From Fervidifonticultor sp964526945 (GTDB taxonomy: Bacteria > Sysuimicrobiota > Sysuimicrobiia > Sysuimicrobiales > Humicultoraceae), in contig CAZGNA010000163.1 in the NCBI GenBank assembly GCA_964526945.1, positions 1 through 5,880 of the forward strand: 5,880 nt of DNA, written 5' to 3'. Shown in pieces: positions 5,197 to 5,880 of the stretch (position 1 is the stretch's first letter; the number at the start of each line of letters is the position of its first letter). The notes beneath the pieces were generated by a model that was given only the letters and a program-made list of their open reading frames with translations, did not search any database and had not been told where the DNA came from. The position numbers were made by a program, and so were the translations under genes.

Positions 5197-5841
5197 CTAC
5201 TGCTGTTCCCCTCTAATCATGCGCATCCGAATCATGTGGGCGCGCGCCATGTGCTGGTGGGCGATCTGCGCGGCACGGTCGGCGTCGCCCCGCTTGATGG
5301 CATCGAGGAGGAGACGGTGCTCCTGCAGGGTCTCCTCTGCGCGCCCCGGGTACGTGAGGGTGGTCCCCTGTCGGCGGGCGATCAGCAGCCTGATCCTGTC
5401 CAGTTGCCGCGTGAGGTAGCGGTTGCGCGACGCGCGCCAGATCACTGCGTGAAACTCCGCGTTCAGCCTCGACAGGGCCTCGAACTGGCCCTCGCGGTAC
5501 GCCTGCTCCATCTCCCGAGAGAGTTCCTCAAGCAGGTACAGTTCGGCGCTGGTGATGGAGCCCGCAGCCAAGCGGGCCGCGAGACTCTCCAGGGTTTCAC
5601 GCACGACGCACAGCTCTGACAGCTCGTCATAGGCTGGTTCCCTGACGATCACCCCTCGGCGCGGGCCCGTGGCTACGAAGCCCTCCGCCTGCAGACGCCG
5701 AAGCGCCTCCCGCACAGGTGTTCGGCTCACCCGCAGTTCCTGGGCGATGGCCTCCTCGCGAAGGGGATCGCCCGGGGAGAGCGCACCGCGCCGGAGTGCA
5801 TCCAGTAACCAGTCGTAGACCTTATCCGCAGAGGAGTGCAT
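5197..5841 (-). CDS. GntR-family transcriptional regulator (FadR-type, FCD ligand domain)
   Basis: Ligand-responsive DNA-binding protein, 214 residues, typical for FadR/FCD members. The winged helix lies at about 5-70: LSPGDPLREEAIAQELRVSR (21-40), then TPVREALRRLQAEGFV and the wing GPRRGVIV at 59-66. The all-helical FCD domain follows. Its metal-site pattern is visible as N127 and H131 in LNAEFH (Asn replaces the Asp of some members, a common variant), H175 in QEHRLLLDAI, and H197 in AHQHM. Such proteins usually bind small carboxylates and act as repressors. The ATG at 5841 has GAGGTG 7 nt upstream. It is first in the operon with tcuA and tcuB, so it probably controls its own promoter in response to the tcu substrate or product. 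The Salmonella counterpart TcuR is a LysR-type protein, so the regulator class differs here. Confidence 0.94.
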   Translation of the reverse strand: MHSSADKVYDWLLDALRRGALSPGDPLREEAIAQELRVSRTPVREALRRLQAEGFVATGPRRGVIVREPAYDELSELCVVRETLESLAARLAAGSITSAELYLLEELSREMEQAYREGQFEALSRLNAEFHAVIWRASRNRYLTRQLDRIRLLIARRQGTTLTYPGRAEETLQEHRLLLDAIKRGDADRAAQIAHQHMARAHMIRMRMIRGEQQ

Positions 5842-5880
5842 GCAAGGCCACCTCTCTGGTCTGGTAGTCGTTCTATTTAT
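5842..5880 (-). promoter_or_regulatory. Upstream region of the regulator-tcuAB operon, possible promoter/operator
   Basis: The 39 bases before the regulator start contain the ribosome site (5849-5854) and, at the edge, an AT-rich patch reading ATAAATAG on the minus strand. In such GC-rich DNA this is a plausible -10. A tandem CTGGT-CTGGT (5856-5865, plus strand) sits between them and overlaps where an autoregulator might bind, but it is a direct repeat rather than the palindrome usual for FCD regulators. The -35 and any further operator lie beyond the window. Confidence 0.28.

Overview
The window is GC-rich throughout (about 70% by eye). It looks like bacterial chromosome with short spacers, overlapping genes and no sign of phage, transposon, CRISPR or RNA genes. 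An envelope-type efflux adaptor at the left edge suggests a diderm, but nothing here fixes a taxon. An uncultured or environmental high-GC bacterium is a reasonable guess, not a demonstration.

Layout. Positions 1-556 (minus) hold the N-terminal part of an HlyD-type membrane fusion protein that runs off the left edge. Positions 541-1754 (minus) hold a leader or operon. It begins with a tiny coupled reading frame, then a 43-residue single-helix membrane protein, then an MgtC/SapB-DUF4010 family membrane protein. The last third of that membrane protein appears to be lost or out of frame. Positions 1755-2060 are a divergent non-coding spacer. Positions 2061-2534 (plus) encode a YbaK/EbsC-type aminoacyl-tRNA editing protein. 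Positions 2621-5841 (minus) are a compact three-gene operon: a GntR/FCD repressor-type regulator, a TcuA-like FAD dehydrogenase and a TcuB-like membrane Fe-S protein. The operon converges on the ybaK-like gene.

How the genes work together. The regulator-tcuA-tcuB cluster reads as a substrate-inducible oxidation module. TcuA would oxidise a tricarballylate-like carboxylate (product cis-aconitate in Salmonella) using FAD. TcuB would take the electrons through two cysteine-rich 4Fe-4S sites into the membrane. The usual LysR regulator (TcuR) is replaced by a GntR/FCD protein, and no TcuC-type transporter lies in the window, so the exact substrate is open.

The most unusual structure is in the left half. 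A 36-bp cassette carrying a Shine-Dalgarno sequence, an ATG and the first codons (MKEL) occurs twice, 71 bp apart. The small membrane protein sits in the same frame as the MgtC-like gene, separated by one amber codon. The MgtC-like gene loses its family character abruptly near residue 227, while a plausible C-terminal membrane helix of the same family is found in another frame just downstream.
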